Below, piece by piece: positions 22,174-32,668 of a DNA stretch of 64,000 nucleotides (positions within the stretch are counted from its first letter, which is position 1; every line of letters starts with the position of its first letter). This stretch comes from Anomaloglossus baeobatrachus (taxonomy: Eukaryota > Chordata > Amphibia > Anura > Aromobatidae). The notes below the pieces were generated by a model that was given only the letters and a program-made list of their open reading frames with translations, was not told the DNA's origin and did no database searches. A program made the translations under genes and the position numbers. Location: assembly GCF_048569485.1 (NCBI RefSeq), contig NC_134353.1, positions 708,095,341-708,159,340 of the forward strand, in the 5' to 3' direction.

Positions 22174-25100
22174 TTAACCTTGGCCGTCCCGGCCGATACA
22201 CTCCTGAGGCACTCTGCAAAGGGGCACACGGTGGCAACTCCTGCCCTGCTTCATAACCTGTTGCTTGGGAGCCAATGTCGTAAAACAGGATTCAGTGACA
22301 GAACACACAAAGTCATCTGCCAAGTACCGATCAGGGGGAATACCAGCATTAACCCGCTCAGTCCGACGTGGCACCACAGCTAACTCGCCAGACGTCGGCG
22401 CCGTATCAGGGAGTACAGTATTCCTGTCCCCATCTCTGGAGATTAGTGACTCCTGCTCTGCAGGGGTGGAACCTGTGTCTTGAACGGATGGGGGTGTGGA
22501 TCTCTCCCAGTCTGCTGGGTTGGTCGGGGCCCGCCACCATTCTTCATCGTCAGAGCCCTCTTCGAAGGTAACAGGAACAGGCACGGGCACCGTCTCAGAG
22601 GTACTTTGTCTGGTCCTGTCTTCTGAATAGCAGGGCCTCAGCATATTACGATGCAGGATGAGGGTGCTGCCTCTTTGCTCGCCTCTCACTTCGTATACTG
22701 ATCCATGGGGCGAGATTCTTCTGATCACAATGTACGGCTCTGTTTTCCAGCGCTCGCTCAACTTGTGTCTCGGGTGTTTCTCTGCAACTAGTAATCTGTC
22801 TCCTGGTAAGAACGGGGTTTCACACACAGGTTTCCACTGCGGGTGTGTCTTTTCTTGCAACCGCTTGGTGACAATTCGATGGATAGTCTCCAGCCGTCGA
22901 CGGTGACAATCAACCCAGGAACCTACGCTCTGACCTTCACTGATCTCGGGGGGAGCTAGGTTCAGCTCTTCAATGCCTCTTCCGGCTCTTCCAAACAGTA
23001 GCACGTATGGGGTGTACCCAGTGGTGGAGTGGACACTATTATTGTACGCCAACACGAGTTCTGCGAGATATCCGGGGCAGTGATTCTTACGATCATCCTC
23101 CAACGTGCGTAGCATTTGTAGGAGGGTCCGGTAAAATCTCTCGCAGGCTCCGTTGCCCTGTGGATGATAAGGCGTAGTCCTTGACTTCTGCATTCCGTAA
23201 ATCCTTTGCAGCTCTCTCATGACACTGCCCTGAAAGCAAGCTCCTTGGTCAGAATGTATTCTTTTGGGGCAGCCGTACACCCGGATAAAGTCATCACTGA
23301 TGGCTCGAGCAGCTGATTCAGCCGTCTGATCTCTGGTGGGCGTCACCACCGCAAATTTGGAGAAGTGATCTGTCATCACAAGGCAGAACTGATAGCCCCG
23401 GTGGGAGTGGCCAATCTTGAGATAATCGATCATGAGTACTTCCAACGGCTCTTTGGTTACAATAGTCTGTACTGGTGCTTGCTGTGGAGGAGCCTTACTT
23501 AACTCGCAGGAACGGCACAGTTTACAGGCCTTCTCTACTGCCCGAAGCATCTGAGGACAGTATACTATTCTTTGCAACCACTGGTAAGTCTTGTCCGGTC
23601 CGAAATGGGCTCCCTTCTCATGCGCCTCTCGGGCCAATGGTACTGCCATCTTCTGGGGTATCACTACTTGCCACCGTACTTCCAACTCTGTAGCTAGGTG
23701 CACCTTCCGATACAGCATCCCTTCTTGCACCGACAGCTTATCCCACTGGCTGAGAATCTGGAGGGCCACGTGCGACAGCGTGGCCCGTATTTCCTTTCTA
23801 GGCTTGCGCTGCTGGATCACCCACTCTTTCACTTGAAGCAGTTCTGGGTCAGATGACTGGATATTCACCCATTCCTCTCTGGTTTGGCCAAGCAGGCGTG
23901 ATGTCGTGCCCGACGTAATTTCCAGCATACGAGCCTCTACCACTTGAGCGGTGAATTTACTAAAGTCCGGAATTTCGTCTTCCTCCAACTGTTCATCTCT
24001 CTCCCCCACTGGGGCTTCGGTGGTAACACGAGAAAGGGCATCCGCATTCTGATTTTCATGCTTAGAGCGGTACTGCACATGATAATTGTATCTGGAGAGT
24101 CGTGCCAGCCACCTCTGTTCCATTGCTCCCAGTTTGGCGGTGGAGATGTGAGCCAGGGGGTTATTATCCGTATAGACTTCAATTTGAGCTCCCGTGAGAT
24201 ATTCCGAGAACCTTTCGGTTATTGCCCATACTAGTGCCAGTAACTCCAACCGAAAGGAACTGTAATTCTCGGGGTTGCGCTCGGCTTCTCGCAACGTCCG
24301 ACTTCCATATGCAATCACCCGTTCAGTACCATTCTGTACCTGGGCCAGTACTGCACCCAGGCCGTAGAGGCTCGCGTCTGTATACAACCGAAAGGGGAGG
24401 TTATAGTCTGCATAGGCAAGCACAGGGGCGCTAACCAAGGCCTCTTTCAATCGGTGTAAGGCTTCTGCTTGTCTTGGTCCCCAGCAAATTTTCTGTGCTT
24501 TTGGTCCTTTCGCAGTGCCTCGGAGCAATTCGTGCAAAGGTTCTGCCTCCTTCGCGAAATCTTTGATAAAGCGACGGTAATAACCGGCTAGCCCCAGGAA
24601 AGCTCGAACCTCCCGCACTGTGCTGGGTGTGGGCCATTGTAGCACTGCTCTCACTTTCCCATCGGAGGGCTGTACGCCGGCTTCCGACACCTTGTGTCCG
24701 AGATATTCAATCTCTTCCTGAAAGATCCGACATTTTTTTGGTTTTAGTTTAAGCCCATGGGCCCGTAACCGCTGAAACACTTGGCCCAGGTTTTCTAGAT
24801 GTTTCTCAAAGGTTGCAGAATACACTACTATGTCGTCCAGGTAAATCAATGTGGCCTCGAAGTTCATGTCTCCAAGGCAACTTTCCATGAGGCGCTGAAA
24901 AGTTCCTGGGGCATTATTTAGTCCAAACGGCATGCGATTGAACTCGAAGAGTCCCATGGGTACAATAAATGCGGTCTTGGCCTTGTCTTTCTCTGCCACA
25001 GGGACCTGCCAATATCCGCTGGCCAGATCGAGGGAGGAGAAGTAACGTGCCTTTGCCAACGCCGACAGGGACTCCTCTATCCGGGGCAGAGGGTAGGAAT

Positions 25101-26376
25101 CACGAACCGTGCATCCATTAAGCTTGCGGTAGTCAACACAGAAGCGGGTAGACCCATCCTTTTTCTTGACCAGCACGATTGGGGCAGCCCATGGACTCTG
25201 ACTTTCTCTTACCACCCCGCTCTTCAGCATCTGCGCCAAAAGCTCTTTTACCTCTTGGTAGTACTTTGGGGGTATTTGCCTGTACCTTTCCCTGATCGGT
25301 GGGGCATCTCCTGTGGGTATTTCGTGCTGAATCTTGTCAGTACAGCCGAAATCTTCTGCGTGACGGGAGAACGTGGCTTGATTCTCCCAAATAAAGTCCT
25401 CTATGGCTTGGGCTTGCTCCGAATCGAAGGGGCTCAGGTCCACTCCCATCTGCCCTAAGATGACGCGACTGTTCCATTGATCAGTGGGTTTCTCTTTTCT
25501 TTCCATAGAAAGAGCCCAAGTCCAGGCTTCCCCTGCCATGGGCTGCAATTCAATCGATTCTGCAGCCGCCACCTCTTCAGGCGCCAGGTAGACATGGGCC
25601 AGAACAACTCCCGAGGTCAAGGTGTAGGCCTGTTCACCGGTGTTCACGCAACGGAAAGGGACCCTTCCATTTCTTACTGTTGCTAAAGTGCGAGCCACCA
25701 ACAGTTCGTCTCCGTTCTCTTCACCACGGTAAGGCTCCACCAACACCTCCATCCCCTCGAGTGTACGGTGGGCCCCGACTGGCAAAGTGAGGATTGTCTC
25801 ACGATTTGGAGGTAGAGTAATTGTTGTCTGTCTTGGGACTCGAACCCTCCCCACCGGGTAGCGGCTCCCACCATTCTTCCACAGTCCTCGGGCACGGATA
25901 AGGTGTTGGAAGACCTTTTGGGCAGGCCTGTTAGCAACTGTCGTCTTCCAGTAATCACAGCCCCCCTTGTTGAAGAGCAACTGGTCTAATTCTTTCAGGA
26001 CGTTCATGCCCACGATAGCTGGCACCTCTCTGTCGTACCGGCCCTCCGTTAACACAATCCCTTTTTTGCCTAAGTTCTGGCCACAGGCACGTATGTTCAT
26101 CCACACGACCCCTACAACCGGAATGGGAAGATTGTTTGCAGCCCTCAGTTTGATATGTGCCCCTTTGTCAATGGATACAGTTTGTCCAAAATGTTGGTAG
26201 AAGAACTGTTCTGGCATGGTGGTCACTTGGGACCCAGTATCCATCAGGCATTTTACTTCTTTCCCTTCAAATTCGGCCGTGATCGTCGGCGTGCAGGCTG
26301 CTATATCTTCAGGGCGTTGGTTTTCTCTAAGCTCAGTTGGTCTCCCCACCATGTGCCCATCCATGGAGGGAGGCAC
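22174..26376 (-). CDS. Pol of the outer Ty3/gypsy element (fossil)
   Basis: An open frame of 1400 codons. It shows protease CLMDTGSQVTT (about residue 45) and reverse transcriptase FCVDYRKLN and YLDDIVVYS (about 510). RNase H YTDASLYGLGAVLAQ (about 665) and an integrase with an HHCC zinc region follow. The integrase core reads MIDYLKIG, IHSDQGACF and GNGACERFYRTLL (about 980-1090). The order RT-RH-IN is the normal gypsy one, unlike the middle element. A CCHC-like CWNCGNRNHSF lies in frame just upstream. No chromodomain is evident. The tail ends close to the polypurine tract. Confidence 0.88.
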   Translation of the reverse strand: MPPSMDGHMVGRPTELRENQRPEDIAACTPTITAEFEGKEVKCLMDTGSQVTTMPEQFFYQHFGQTVSIDKGAHIKLRAANNLPIPVVGVVWMNIRACGQNLGKKGIVLTEGRYDREVPAIVGMNVLKELDQLLFNKGGCDYWKTTVANRPAQKVFQHLIRARGLWKNGGSRYPVGRVRVPRQTTITLPPNRETILTLPVGAHRTLEGMEVLVEPYRGEENGDELLVARTLATVRNGRVPFRCVNTGEQAYTLTSGVVLAHVYLAPEEVAAAESIELQPMAGEAWTWALSMERKEKPTDQWNSRVILGQMGVDLSPFDSEQAQAIEDFIWENQATFSRHAEDFGCTDKIQHEIPTGDAPPIRERYRQIPPKYYQEVKELLAQMLKSGVVRESQSPWAAPIVLVKKKDGSTRFCVDYRKLNGCTVRDSYPLPRIEESLSALAKARYFSSLDLASGYWQVPVAEKDKAKTAFIVPMGLFEFNRMPFGLNNAPGTFQRLMESCLGDMNFEATLIYLDDIVVYSATFEKHLENLGQVFQRLRAHGLKLKPKKCRIFQEEIEYLGHKVSEAGVQPSDGKVRAVLQWPTPSTVREVRAFLGLAGYYRRFIKDFAKEAEPLHELLRGTAKGPKAQKICWGPRQAEALHRLKEALVSAPVLAYADYNLPFRLYTDASLYGLGAVLAQVQNGTERVIAYGSRTLREAERNPENYSSFRLELLALVWAITERFSEYLTGAQIEVYTDNNPLAHISTAKLGAMEQRWLARLSRYNYHVQYRSKHENQNADALSRVTTEAPVGERDEQLEEDEIPDFSKFTAQVVEARMLEITSGTTSRLLGQTREEWVNIQSSDPELLQVKEWVIQQRKPRKEIRATLSHVALQILSQWDKLSVQEGMLYRKVHLATELEVRWQVVIPQKMAVPLAREAHEKGAHFGPDKTYQWLQRIVYCPQMLRAVEKACKLCRSCELSKAPPQQAPVQTIVTKEPLEVLMIDYLKIGHSHRGYQFCLVMTDHFSKFAVVTPTRDQTAESAARAISDDFIRVYGCPKRIHSDQGACFQGSVMRELQRIYGMQKSRTTPYHPQGNGACERFYRTLLQMLRTLEDDRKNHCPGYLAELVLAYNNSVHSTTGYTPYVLLFGRAGRGIEELNLAPPEISEGQSVGSWVDCHRRRLETIHRIVTKRLQEKTHPQWKPVCETPFLPGDRLLVAEKHPRHKLSERWKTEPYIVIRRISPHGSVYEVRGEQRGSTLILHRNMLRPCYSEDRTRQSTSETVPVPVPVTFEEGSDDEEWWRAPTNPADWERSTPPSVQDTGSTPAEQESLISRDGDRNTVLPDTAPTSGELAVVPRRTERVNAGIPPDRYLADDFVCSVTESCFTTLAPKQQVMKQGRSCHRVPLCRVPQECIGRDGQG

Positions 26377-26514
26377 TAGTTTAACGGCGGTCTTTCTTGC
26401 GACGTCTTCCTCTCCGGACAGTGTCGGAAAAGAATGGTTCCGATTTCCACAGTTCCAACACTGGTAGTCTCCAGCGGGTCTCGGACGTCTCTGCTCGATC
26501 CGTCCCCTCTCTTC

Positions 26515-27389
26515 TTAATAGGTATGCGTGCGGGTATTTGATCGCGGTGCTGTCGTTCTTACTTCTGACGCCGGGGCTTGCATATTCTTCAGCAACTCTT
26601 GTAGAGCAGTAACAGTCTCTTGTAACTGATCCACTTTAGCCTCAAGTTGGCTCGGTTCTCGTTTTTTCTCACCCGGGACTACCTTATGCATACAAACTTC
26701 ACCCAAGGCGTTCTGCGGGTCGCAATTTTCTGTTTGTGTGCGGGAGACTGCTTCTTCCAATATCTCCTGGAAAGTTAGGTTTTTTTCTACCCTGAGCCGT
26801 TCACGGAGGGCACCTTTGATCTTGGGGTTATGTAACCCACGGAGGAATTGATCTCGTAGGGTACGGTCAGCATAACTGGGGGTTTGTGCTAGCTCTGGCT
26901 CTGCTGTAAGCATTTGTCTCATTATTTTCTGGAGTGCATTTGCATACTGTGGCAGACCTTCCTCTTCACCCTGCAGCCTGTAGAATAGTTGCGCCTGTAA
27001 ATCTCCTGCTCCTGGTTTCCCGCCATACACTCTCTCAAGAATCTTCACCACCTGCTCTAACGTCTTTCGTTCACTCTCAGGGCGCAATAAAATAGTCTCT
27101 TGAGCATGGCCTTCAAGGGCAATCAACAGTATCTCCCCTTGATTTTCTGCAGTCACTCCTGCTACTCTCAACATGCCCCTCACTCTCTGCGCCCAGTCAT
27201 GGAGAGGTACATTGTTGCCAGTAAATTTTGGTATATGGGTCAGCATAGCCCCCAGGGACAGCTGCCTTGCTGGTATTCCCCCATCAGGTTGTATTAGTAC
27301 ACCTCCATCAGCGGCCCCCCCAATCAGCGACACCCCCCTGTCCGTCCATTGTTCCGTACCAGCCTGCGTATCCTGCCGACTACGCCAAA
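26515..27389 (-). CDS. Gag-like frame of the outer element (fossil)
   Basis: An open frame that continues out of the LTR. The capsid-like part reads IPKFTGNNVPLHDWAQRVRG and then RTLRDQFLRGLHNPKIKGAL, the helical layout of gypsy-type gag proteins. A coiled-coil-like tail follows (QLEAKVDQLQETVTALQELL). The true start is uncertain, since no good ATG stands close behind the primer site. It resembles the capsids from which vertebrate PNMA genes are thought to come, but that is a weak guess. Confidence 0.65.
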
Positions 27390-28226
27390 TGTAATAACCT
27401 GCAGGTAACAGGATACGCAAGGACTGCATGGAACCACGGGGGTTAATCAATGCAAATTTAATAATGTATTGCACAACACAGGTAGAGGAAAAGTGTGGGA
27501 AGGGGAGAAAAGCCGGAAAGGTACACAGCAGTAGAGATAATGCAATATACATACAACTACTTTGAATAACTTGTCAAGGGTAGGAAGCCTCAGATTGTAC
27601 TCCCAAAAGCAAAACACAGAAATCCTTATTAAACAAAAAACCGCAGAGACCTTGTTACCTTACTAGTATAACACAGTGCAGAGTCTTTTCCTATCTGTCC
27701 CTAACTAAAAGTAGTGTGCACACTTAACTGCAGGTTTCAGTGTGGGGTACCTCGTCACCGTTGGGGCCCGTATTCCGCTGGCAGACACCTCTAAAGTTCA
27801 GTCTTTGTCCCGGGTCTGTAACTTGCACGTGCTGCCTGGCTCCTCGCTCCACATCCAGCCTCTTTGGATCTGTAATTTTGTAATTTGCACGTGCTGTCTG
27901 GCTCCTCGCTCCACATCCAGCCTCTTTGAATCTGTGTCTTGGGGGGGACACCACGCAACACTCTAAGGTACTTGGACCTCGGAAAAACAGGGCAGACTGA
28001 GGCCTTCTATCTTACAGCCCACTCCAGCACACTCCTCTCTGCCAAACAGCCACATGTAGACTCCTACTCCTCCTGTTCCAGACTCAATCAAGTCACTTGA
28101 GCAGCAGGACGTTTTCCCGCTGTTCTCTGTTTTGACAGCAGGTGGCAGCATAACACAAGGAAGTCCACCAAACAGTCTTTTAACCTATATATATATATAT
28201 ATATATAAATGTTAACAGGTCTTACA

Positions 28227-29076
28227 CGTCCACGGATGACAACAGTGGTGGATGATCGCCGCATACTTTCTTTGGTGAAGAAGAACCCGTTCACAACATC
28301 AACTGAAGTCCAGAACACTCTCAGTGAAGTAGGTGTATCTGTCTCTAAGTCAACAGTAAAGAGAAGACTCCATGAAAGTAAATACAAAGGGTTCACATCT
28401 AGATGCAAACCATTGATCAATTGCAAAAATAGACAGGCCAGAGTTAAATTTGCTGAAAAACACCTCATGAAGCCAGCTCAGTTCTGGAAAAGTATTCTAT
28501 GGACAGATGAGACAAAGATCAACCTGTACCAGAATGATGGGAAGAAAAAAGTTTGGAGAAGAAAGGGAACGGCACATGATCCAAGGCACACCACATCCTC
28601 TGTAAAACATGATGGCATGGGCATGCATGGCTTTCAATGGCACTGGGTCACTTGTGTTTACTGATGACATAACAGCAGAGAAGAGTAGCCGGATGAATTC
28701 TGAAGTGTACCGGGATATACCTTCAGCCCAGATTCAGCCAAATGCCGCAAAGTTGATCGGACGGCGCTTCATAGTACAGATGGACAATGACCCCAAGCAT
28801 ACAGCCAAAGCTACCCAGGAGTTCATGAGTGCAAAAAAGTGGAACATTCTGCAATGGCCAAGTCAATCACCAGATCTTAACCCAATTGAGCATGCATTTC
28901 ACTTGCTCAAATCCAGACTTAAGACGGAAAGACCCACAAACAATGCTTTGCCAGGCCTTTACAGCCGCAGCCTTCAGGTCTTGCTTAAGAAGGAGGAAAC
29001 CCAGCGTTTGGTGATGTCCATGGGTTCCAGACTTAAGGCAGTGATTGCCTCCAAAGGATTCGCAACAAAATATTGA
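28227..29076 (+). pseudogene. Tc1 transposase, 3' part after the LTR stack
   Basis: Resumes with the TVVDDRRILSLVKKNPFTTS region. It keeps WTDETKINLYQ, QMDNDPKHTAKAT and SPDLNPIEHAF, and ends MGSRLKAVIASKGFATKY and TGA (29074-29076). Relative to the copy at 59552-62638, a short deletion near 28612 shifts the frame (KHGGGNVMAW is lost). A 45-bp block at 28942-28986 is inverted, turning KQDMKAAAVKAWQSI into unrelated residues without closing the frame. Confidence 0.85.
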
Positions 29077-29331
29077 AAATAAAAATATTTTGTTTGGGTT
29101 TGGTTTATTTGTCCAATTACTTTTGACCTCCTAAAATGTGGAGTGTTTGTAAAGAAATGTGTACAATTCCTACAATTTCTATCAGATATTTTTGTTCAAA
29201 CCTTCAAATTACACGTTACAATCTGCACTTGAATTCTGTTGTAGAGGTTTCATTTCAAATCCAAGGTGGTGGCATGCAGAGCCCAACTCGCGAAAATTGT
29301 GTCACTGTCCAAATATTTCTGGACCTAACTG

Positions 29332-29980
29332 TATGTGGAACAGATTTCATATATCGATCAAGGCATGCAGTAGATAATTTCACAACAAATAATACTATAT
29401 GAAGCAAGATGTTACATAGGTCCTGAGCAAATAGGATAAATTAGTAACACTAAGCGCGTCATACATCCGCACTGTTGTGCACATGCAGACACACACTTAT
29501 GCATACATGTGTACAGATGTACATGGACGACGGGGAAGAAAAAAGGATCGCAATACTTTATGATACAGTCCCAAGTAACCCGTCATCTCATTCCATAAAG
29601 AAATGGCATCTGTACAGATAAATAGATATCCTAATGATTAATAACACCATGAGCCAAAACACCCCATAATAATATTTACATGCTGATATAATCTATCCAA
29701 TTATTAGCTCCGTAGTCCGACGGAATTGAAAGGCCACATTTCATCCATCGTCCAGCAGTTATGTTGATAGAGCATAAGGTAAAGGGTATGTCCACACTGC
29801 CCATTCCCAAAATCCAGATGGATAGCCCTTCCAATCCATAGAGCAAAGCATAGATTAGTTCGTGCTGACATAAAAATAAAAACACAGAAAAAGAGACACC
29901 ATTAAAATCTGATGCAGGGAGACAGACAGATACACCATATATTGTAAACACTATATAGCCAGATTAGAGAAAACATGAGA
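29332..29980. other. Non-coding stretch, nothing recognised
   Basis: AT-rich unique-looking DNA with a CACATGCAGACACACAC tract near 29480 and a GGGTATGTCCACACTGCC fragment near 29786 that resembles a MITE end. No gene is supported. Confidence 0.4.
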
Positions 29981-30831
29981 AAAAATGTTTCTCATTTAGG
30001 CCATGTGGTGACATCGTACCTAATGTCGATATCCATCGGCATTATAGCCTTGCAAGGGCCTGTTTATGATTACCACCACGTGCCCCCAGATGGAGTTTAT
30101 CATTATACCTCACTTTCAGGGAAGACGGGTCACAGTTAGGCCTAAGCCACACGGCGAGAAAAACAGTGCGAGTGGAGTGCGATAAAACATCGCATTCCCC
30201 TCGGACCAATTCTAGCCTGTGTGTCAGCACACATGAGCGATTATTTTCTCAGCCCTAATCGGACTGAGAAAACAATCGCAGCATGCTGCGATTGTAAGCT
30301 GAGACTCTTTCGCTCGCACCCATTCAAGTGAATGGGGCGAGAGAAAAATCGCACTGCACTCGCGATACCCTCCCTCCCCTCCTGAGTGCCGGCCCGCCCC
30401 CCGCAGCTGAGGTCTGCTCGCACGAACGGACCTCAGTTGCAAGGACACACGCATGACACTCGGCTCTGCTGTACTGCCAGCACGAGCCGAGTGTCATGCA
30501 AGGGGATCGCAGTAGTCTCCGTGTGGCCCCAGCCTTATTGTGAAGCCTAAAGTGTCGGGGGATGGTTTTTAGAGACTCGAGATCAATCACTTCTTTGGCC
30601 GCCAAGATGTCCCTTACATGTTCACGCACCCGAATACGGAATTGCCTCGATATCAATCCTACATAGATTGATCTTAGCCCTATATACAAAAATAATAAAA
30701 GGCTTAGAAAACCCTTTTATAGGCTTATTACTATTTTTTGTACCGTTTTCAGCTACATGATGATGATGAGTCTGTCAGGATTGTTGTCTGAATTTTTGTA
30801 AACTTGATTTGAACATATCACCAACATAGGC
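29981..30831 (-). mobile_element. Penelope-like retroelement, C-terminal GIY-YIG fragment
   Basis: The minus strand encodes SIYVGLISRQFRIRVREHVR near 30640, EVIDLESLKTIPRHF near 30570 and, beyond an inserted MITE, CDPSSLKVRYNDKLHLGARG near 30100 followed by GNHKQALARL and RWISTLGTMSPHGLNE. The YVG, the R-x-R-x-x-EH and the downstream H/N layout are those of the GIY-YIG endonuclease that follows reverse transcriptase in Penelope-like elements. Reverse transcriptase itself is absent, several stops interrupt it, and it is split by the MITE at 30139-30534. A 5'-truncated dead copy. Confidence 0.6.
30139..30534. mobile_element. MITE, GGCC...CCACACGG ends, TTA target site
   Basis: GGCCTAAGCCACACGG and the mirrored CCGTGTGGCCCCAGCC are flanked by perfect TTA copies (30136-30138, 30535-30537). 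Inside are GATAAAACATCGCATTCC and GCAGCATGCTGCGATTG. The same family occurs at 52908-53403 and 58900-59363. Confidence 0.85.
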
Positions 30832-30834
30832 TAA

Positions 30835-31407
30835 AGCGGGCTTCACACGGTACGATCTATCGTGCAATTGCACGAGCGATCGTACCCGCCCCAGTCGTTT
30901 GTGCGTCACGGGCAAATCGCTGCCCGTGTCGCACAAAGTCGTTAAACCGCCGTCACACATACTTACCTGATGAGCGACCTCGCTGTGGGCGGCGAACATC
31001 CGCTTCCTGAAGGGGGAGGGACGTTCGGCGTCACAGCGACGTCACACAGCCGCCAGCCAATAGAAGCGGAGGGGCGGAGATGAGCGGGACGTAAGCTTCC
31101 CGCCCACCTACTTTCTTCTAAATAGCCAGCGGGTGCCACGGGACGCAGGTAAGCTGTGTTCATCGTTCCCGTGGTGTCACACGAAGCGACGTGTGCTGCC
31201 ACGGGAACGATGAACAACCTGCGCTATTAAGAATAAACGATTTTTTAAAAATAAGCGACGATTACACGATTGACGATTTTTTACCGATTTGCGATTGCAC
31301 GCAGGTGTGACACGAGACGACGTCGTGAACAATGTCGGATGTGCGTCACGAAAACCGTGACCCCGACGATGCATCGCACGATAGATCGTCTCGTGTGACG
31401 CCCACAA
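30835..31407. mobile_element. MITE, CGATCTATCG-rich ends
   Basis: GGGCTTCACACGGTACGATC at the left is mirrored by GATCGTCTCGTGTGACGCCC at the right, with TAA at the left flank and an imperfect right flank. Its interior has ACGATT and CGTCAC repeats. It codes for nothing. The following 31408-31740 is AT-rich with nothing recognised. Confidence 0.7.
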
Positions 31408-31740
31408 TAGTCTTCGATAATTATCAAATGAAATCCAAAGCATTCAACTATGGACTTTTTTCGGCTCAATCCATTGGAAACAATAGTGCTTTAGAGGCCA
31501 ATCAGCCTGATATAAAAGTAGTAAACACTAGTGTGAACAGAGTCGTAGGTCAAACGTGCCATATACTAGCTCTAATTGTGCAAACTAACAAGAGGTTGTT
31601 CACAAATGGGTTGTTCTTTACATTTTTATATGACCAGTATTTTATGAAAAAGTAAAAATATTTTTTTTTACCAGAATAAGAATGATAATAATGAAAAAAT
31701 ATACATTTTGTTATGTTAACTTTTCATGCCTGTTTTAATT

Positions 31741-31963
31741 TTAAAACTACGTTTCCACAATGAGCTTTTGATGAATTTTTGATGTTGTAGAACTTCTGCA
31801 CCCAATATGGGAATGTTCACACAATGCTTTCTTTGCAGCTTTTTTCTGCAGCAAAATCTGCTCTCTTGGCAGTAAAAAAAAGCTGCTTCCAGAAAGCAGG
31901 CTTTGATACATGTTTTCTGCTGCGTCATTTGTCTATAGTACATGCTTAATTAGAGTTAGTTTC
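31741..31963. repeat. Older MITE-like repeat split by the hAT element
   Basis: CGTTTCCACAATGAGCTTTT and CTGCAGCAAAATCTGC-type text continues on the other side of the hAT at 40231-40350 (AAAAACGCAGCTGTGTTTTA). The hAT therefore landed in a pre-existing repeat. Confidence 0.45.
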
Positions 31964-31983
31964 TAGTGATGAGCGAGCATGCT

Positions 31984-32075
31984 TGTCACTACTCGGTACT
32001 CGCACGAGTATCACTGTACTCGGGCTGCTCGGCGGGGACCGAGTAATCTCGCGATACTCGTGCTTTACTCGTGGT
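31984..32075. repeat. hAT left subterminal ACTCG repeats
   Basis: ACTCG or its complement CGAGT occurs about seven times in 90 bp. hAT transposases bind clustered short subterminal motifs, so these are likely binding sites. A matching cluster lies at 40100-40222. Confidence 0.6.
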
Positions 32076-32125
32076 CTTCATTTCTGCATGTTGGCGCTCT
32101 TTTGAGAGCCAGCCCTCATGCAGGG

Positions 32126-32217
32126 ATTGGCTGGCAGACCACTGCAATGCCACAGCCCTGTTAGTTGTGGAATTGCAGTGATTGGCCGGCCTGCACAGCG
32201 TCACCGAGCCTTTATAT
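32126..32217 (+). promoter_or_regulatory. Possible hAT upstream promoter
   Basis: Two inverted CCAAT boxes (ATTGG at 32126-32130 and 32181-32185) precede a TATA-like TTTATAT at 32211-32217 in a GC-rich setting. The layout fits an RNA polymerase II promoter reading toward the transposase. The start site is not proven. Confidence 0.4.
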
Positions 32218-32347
32218 CGGCCGGCGCGCTGTGCTCTGCTCACAGCTATTCTGACAGTGAGTGTAGGGAGAGTGTCGCTGATTCAGGGAAAGCTTTGCGG
32301 CCCTTTATAGCTTTTTCAGTTGCAGGGCTGCAAACAGTGTGACCAAA

Positions 32348-32570
32348 AGTCCTTCTCAGGACTATTCTAGTTGTATACAGGCAGGCAGGGTATAGCCAGG
32401 TCGGAGTACAGTAGCAGAGTCCTTCTCAGGACTATTGTTGCTATATACAGGCAGGGTATAGCCAGGTCTGAATACAGGCTAGTGACCAAAAGAGTCCTTG
32501 TCAGGACTATTGTACCAGTATACAGGCAGGCAGGCAGGCAGGGTATATATAGCCATTCCTAGTGGTGACC
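32348..32570. repeat. Three ~73-bp degenerate direct repeats
   Basis: Copies begin at about 32348, 32419 and 32494. Each has AGTCCTTCTCAGGACT (a near palindrome), then a TATACAGGCAGG run and GGGTATAGCCAGG. They sit between the upstream promoter and the 188-bp array. Confidence 0.75.
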
Positions 32571-32668
32571 GTATACCAGCCTTCATCATATCTGGGGCTG
32601 GTGTACACAGTGTAAAACAGTCCAGATAGTGTCTGACTTGTCTGTACTGTAATTGTCGCTCCCCAAAA

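Larger units (their letters stand above)
10498..28226 (-). mobile_element. Outer Ty3/gypsy LTR retrotransposon (fossil), tRNA-Ser primer site
   Basis: One LTR is 27390-28226 (837 bp). The other is 10498-11314 plus 22119-22160, split by the middle element. The LTRs start TGTAAGACC and end GGTTATTACA on the minus strand. By eye they are about 98% alike, so the insertion is fairly young. The flanking target copies are TGTC (10494-10497) and CGTC (28227-28230). The primer site TGGCGTAGTCGGCAGGAT (27387-27370) matches the 3' end of tRNA-Ser, and a purine tract lies at 22161-22175. Gag and pol frames look open. Apart from the insertion in its LTR it looks largely whole. Confidence 0.88.
9961..29331 (+). 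mobile_element. Tc1 transposon split by a 17.7-kb LTR retrotransposon stack
   Basis: The left end CAGTCAGGGCCAGAAATATT (9961) and right end TTTCTGGACCTAACTG (29331) are inverted repeats flanked by TA (9959-9960, 29332-29333). Subtracting 10498-28226 plus one CGTC leaves about 1.64 kb. It is the same family as the element at 59552-62638 (ends differ by a few bases). Confidence 0.88.
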
